Assembly: GCA_964646785.1 (NCBI GenBank)
Contig: CAZYGU010000016.1
Location: 1-20,822 of the forward strand
From: JBGTNQ01 sp964646785
Lineage (GTDB): Bacteria > Patescibacteriota > Minisyncoccia > Phycocordibacterales > Zambryskibacteraceae
Reading direction: 5' to 3'
Length of the DNA stretch: 20,822 nt
The notes beneath the pieces were generated by a model. It had not been told where the DNA came from, ran no database searches, and saw only the letters and a list, made by a program, of their open reading frames with translations. Positions 19,176 through 20,822 of the stretch are shown here, piece after piece. Numbering within the stretch: position 1 is the first letter of the stretch; each line of letters opens with the position of its first letter. A program made the position numbers and the translations under genes.

Positions 19176-19181
19176 AGTATA
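19176..19181 (-). promoter_or_regulatory. -10 box (TATACT) 8 nt before the LOG-family gene
   Basis: Minus-strand TATACT (19181-19176) ends 8 nt upstream of ATG 19167. No clear -35 box is seen. Confidence 0.4.
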
Positions 19182-19223
19182 CCGCATGGAATACCAAAAG
19201 GTAATAATGTGTGCGTTGGATCC

Positions 19224-19252
19224 TTCACTTTTTGCATATGGAGCGATATACT
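19224..19252 (+). promoter_or_regulatory. Possible FKBP promoter
   Basis: TTCACT (19224-19229), a 17-base spacer and TATACT (19247-19252) predict a start near 19259 and a short leader of about 24 nt before ATG 19283. Confidence 0.45.
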
Positions 19253-19282
19253 TATAGGTACTATTGGAATAATTTTTATTGT

Positions 19283-19795
19283 ATGAGCAGAAATACTTGG
19301 ATCGCAGTCGTCATAAGTATTGGTGTGGTAGGATTTTTCCTCTTTGGAGGAACAATCGTAGATATGTTTATGTCAGCAGATCAAGTACAAAACACCGCTG
19401 CGTTAAATGGCGGATCCGAATTTAATTCTATGGATGATATACAGAAACCAAGTGAGGCAAATACTGATGGTCTTATTGTACAAGATCAAGTGGTGGGAAC
19501 AGGTGACGAAGCAGTAAATGGTACTCTCGTTACAGTGCATTATGTCGGGACATTCGAAAATGGGCAAAAATTCGATTCTTCTATTGATAATGGAAGAGCA
19601 TTTCAGTTTATTCTTGGGAAAGGAAATGTTATTAAAGGATGGGATCTTGGGATTGCTGGGATGAAAGTAGGTGGAAAAAGATTGCTAAAAGTTTCTCCAG
19701 ATTTGGGATATGGATCACAGAAGTATGGCCCTATTCCTGCAAACTCGACACTTATATTCGAAGTTGAATTACTCAAGGTTGATAAGTTGCAGTAA
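19283..19795 (+). CDS. Membrane-anchored FKBP-type peptidyl-prolyl isomerase
   Basis: 170 residues. An N-terminal anchor, TWIAVVISIGVVGFFLFGG, and a short polar linker precede an FKBP domain from about residue 70. Landmarks are LIVQDQVVGTG, LVTVHYVGTFENGQKFDSS, FQFILGKGNVIKGWDLGIAG, MKVGGKRLLKVSPDLGYGSQ and IPANSTLIFEVELLKV. This is the full single-domain FKBP set, including the GWD of the active-site floor and the YG..IP loop. It is predicted to assist folding of envelope or secreted proteins and parallels the cyclophilin at 863. An upstream ATG at 19238 adds a Tyr-rich, unlikely N-terminus; 19283 is preferred because the anchor follows it directly. Confidence 0.92.
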   Translation: MSRNTWIAVVISIGVVGFFLFGGTIVDMFMSADQVQNTAALNGGSEFNSMDDIQKPSEANTDGLIVQDQVVGTGDEAVNGTLVTVHYVGTFENGQKFDSSIDNGRAFQFILGKGNVIKGWDLGIAGMKVGGKRLLKVSPDLGYGSQKYGPIPANSTLIFEVELLKVDKLQ

Positions 19796-19822
19796 GCTTG
19801 TAGTTTAGGCACGTTTCTCCTC

Positions 19823-19859
19823 ATAAACCCCGACTACGCGTTGCGTAGTCGGGGTTTAT
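19823..19859 (+). terminator. 17-bp hairpin after the FKBP gene
   Basis: ATAAACCCCGACTACGC (19823-19839) pairs perfectly with 19843-19859 around a 3-nt loop. The T-tract after it is weak, but the position between two genes fits a terminator. Confidence 0.75.
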
Positions 19860-19875
19860 CCATTAGTCTGTATGA

Positions 19876-20822
19876 GTGAAAAAACCAATATCATTTACTA
19901 TTAAAAAGAAACTTGAGAACTCCTTAGGAAGAGTGGGAGTTTTGCATACTCCACATGGAGACATACAAACTCCTGCGTTTGTTGCTGTGGGAACAAAAGC
20001 AACCGTAAAGTCAGTATCCTCTGTTCAAGTAAAAGAAGCAGGTTTGCAGGTAGTTCTTGCGAATACGTATCATTTATTTCTTCAGCCAGGTGATGAAGTG
20101 ATAAGGAAAGCAGGGGGACTTCACAAGTTTATGAATTGGCCGGGACCAACCATGACTGATTCAGGTGGGTTTCAGGTATTTTCTCTTGGTGCGGCGTACG
20201 GAAAGGAAATTTCAAAAGTTATTCAACAGACAGATCCGAATTTTCTTATTCCAGAACGATCAACAGACTCTGATGTACCGCGACTTGCAACGGTGGGTGC
20301 AGATGGTGTTTCTTTTCGATCGCATTTAAATGGTGATCTCCATTACATTACTCCTGAAAAATCAATTGAAATTCAACACAACATTGGAGCAGATATGATT
20401 TTTGCGTTCGATGAATGCACATCTCCCGCAGAGACTCGTAGTTACCAAGAAGAGGCGCTCAATCGCACACATAGATGGGCACAGAGGAGTCTCGACTTTC
20501 ATCATTCAAGAGACAACAGTGAGCGACAAGCTCTCTTCGGTATTGTGCAAGGAGGGCGTGAGGAAGAACTTCGAAAACGAAGTGCTCAAGAAATTGCAGA
20601 GATGAAATCAAATGGGAATGGTTTTGATGGCTTTGGTATCGGCGGATCTTTTGCAAAAGAAGATATGTCGACTGCTGTAAAGTGGGTTAATGAAATTCTC
20701 CCAGAAGATAAACCTCGTCATTTGCTCGGAATAGGGGAACCAGAGGACCTTTTTTCAGGTGTTGAAAATGGTGTCGATCTTTTTGATTGTGTATCACCAA
20801 CCCGCAATGGTCGCAACGGAAC
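19876..20822 (+). CDS. tgt: tRNA-guanine transglycosylase, 3' end outside the window
   Basis: Exchanges guanine 34 of GUN-anticodon tRNAs for a queuine precursor. Visible are HTPHGDIQTPAFVAVGTKATV, LANTYHLFLQPGDEVI, MTDSGGFQVFSL (an active-site Asp), FDECTSPAETRSYQEEALNR, LFGIVQGG, FDGFGIGGSFAKEDM, LLGIGEPEDLFSGV and GVDLFDCVSPTRNGRNG (catalytic Asp). About 315 codons are present; the C-terminal zinc-binding cysteines lie beyond the edge. The start is GTG 19876 because an in-frame TGA precedes it and no ATG fits. Compared with E. coli Tgt from memory, there is an insertion of about 30 residues after FSL, around 20190-20303 (AAYGKEISKVIQQTDPNF and following). Confidence 0.93.
   Translation, partial: MKKPISFTIKKKLENSLGRVGVLHTPHGDIQTPAFVAVGTKATVKSVSSVQVKEAGLQVVLANTYHLFLQPGDEVIRKAGGLHKFMNWPGPTMTDSGGFQVFSLGAAYGKEISKVIQQTDPNFLIPERSTDSDVPRLATVGADGVSFRSHLNGDLHYITPEKSIEIQHNIGADMIFAFDECTSPAETRSYQEEALNRTHRWAQRSLDFHHSRDNSERQALFGIVQGGREEELRKRSAQEIAEMKSNGNGFDGFGIGGSFAKEDMSTAVKWVNEILPEDKPRHLLGIGEPEDLFSGVENGVDLFDCVSPTRNGRNG

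Overview
The window looks like a piece of a small-genome bacterium of the Candidate Phyla Radiation (Patescibacteria, Parcubacteria-like). This is inferred from AT-rich, tightly packed genes, many short proteins with one N-terminal membrane anchor, a PIF1-type helicase with a C-terminal helix-turn-helix, and several conserved but unnamed small proteins. Three runs of exactly 100 N (4772-4871, 6319-6418, 14384-14483) show that this is a scaffolded draft assembly. Two of them interrupt recognisable genes, prs and the PIF1-like helicase. No rRNA, tRNA, CRISPR array or insertion sequence was seen.

Layout. 1-2752 (+): a YgaP-like membrane protein, a YbaK/ProX-type editing protein, an anchored cyclophilin, a 42-residue acidic ORF and an anchored META-domain protein. 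2755-4011 (-): a HI0933/BaiN-type flavoprotein. 4093-7249 (+): a 20-residue basic peptide, prs, a conserved unknown protein and the PIF1-like helicase. 7285-10344 (-): a small putative lipoprotein, an ABC half-transporter and a GNAT acetyltransferase. 10345-10748: an intergenic region with back-to-back promoters. It contains a long minus-strand leader with a 40-codon ORF, a terminator and a competing antiterminator in front of the GNAT gene, and a structured leader for the DEAD-box helicase on the plus strand. 10749-13335 (+): DEAD-box RNA helicase and a DUF2914 membrane protein. 13336-13711: a structured RNA of about 235 nt with its own promoter and terminator. 13712-17697 (+): an anchored envelope protein, a gap-interrupted fragment, a MliC-like protein, a DUF360/holin-4-type membrane protein, a DipZ-like CcdA-thioredoxin fusion and MsrA. 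17694-19167 (-): LOG-family protein, pterin dehydratase and a two-helix membrane protein. 19283-20822 (+): anchored FKBP and the start of tgt.

Functional themes are envelope protein folding (two anchored prolyl isomerases of different families), thiol/methionine redox repair (DipZ-like protein next to MsrA), nucleotide metabolism (Prs, LOG), RNA and translation (Tgt, YbaK-like, DEAD-box) and genome maintenance (PIF1-like).

Two kinds of gene start coexist. Many genes have a -10 box, often with an extended TGn, ending only 6-8 nt before the start codon, which suggests leaderless mRNAs. prs and the three minus-strand genes at 7285-10344 have longer leaders and clear Shine-Dalgarno sites. The two most notable non-coding signals are the attenuator-like leader of the GNAT gene (10383-10604) and the unassigned structured RNA with a tRNA-like T-arm (13389-13623).
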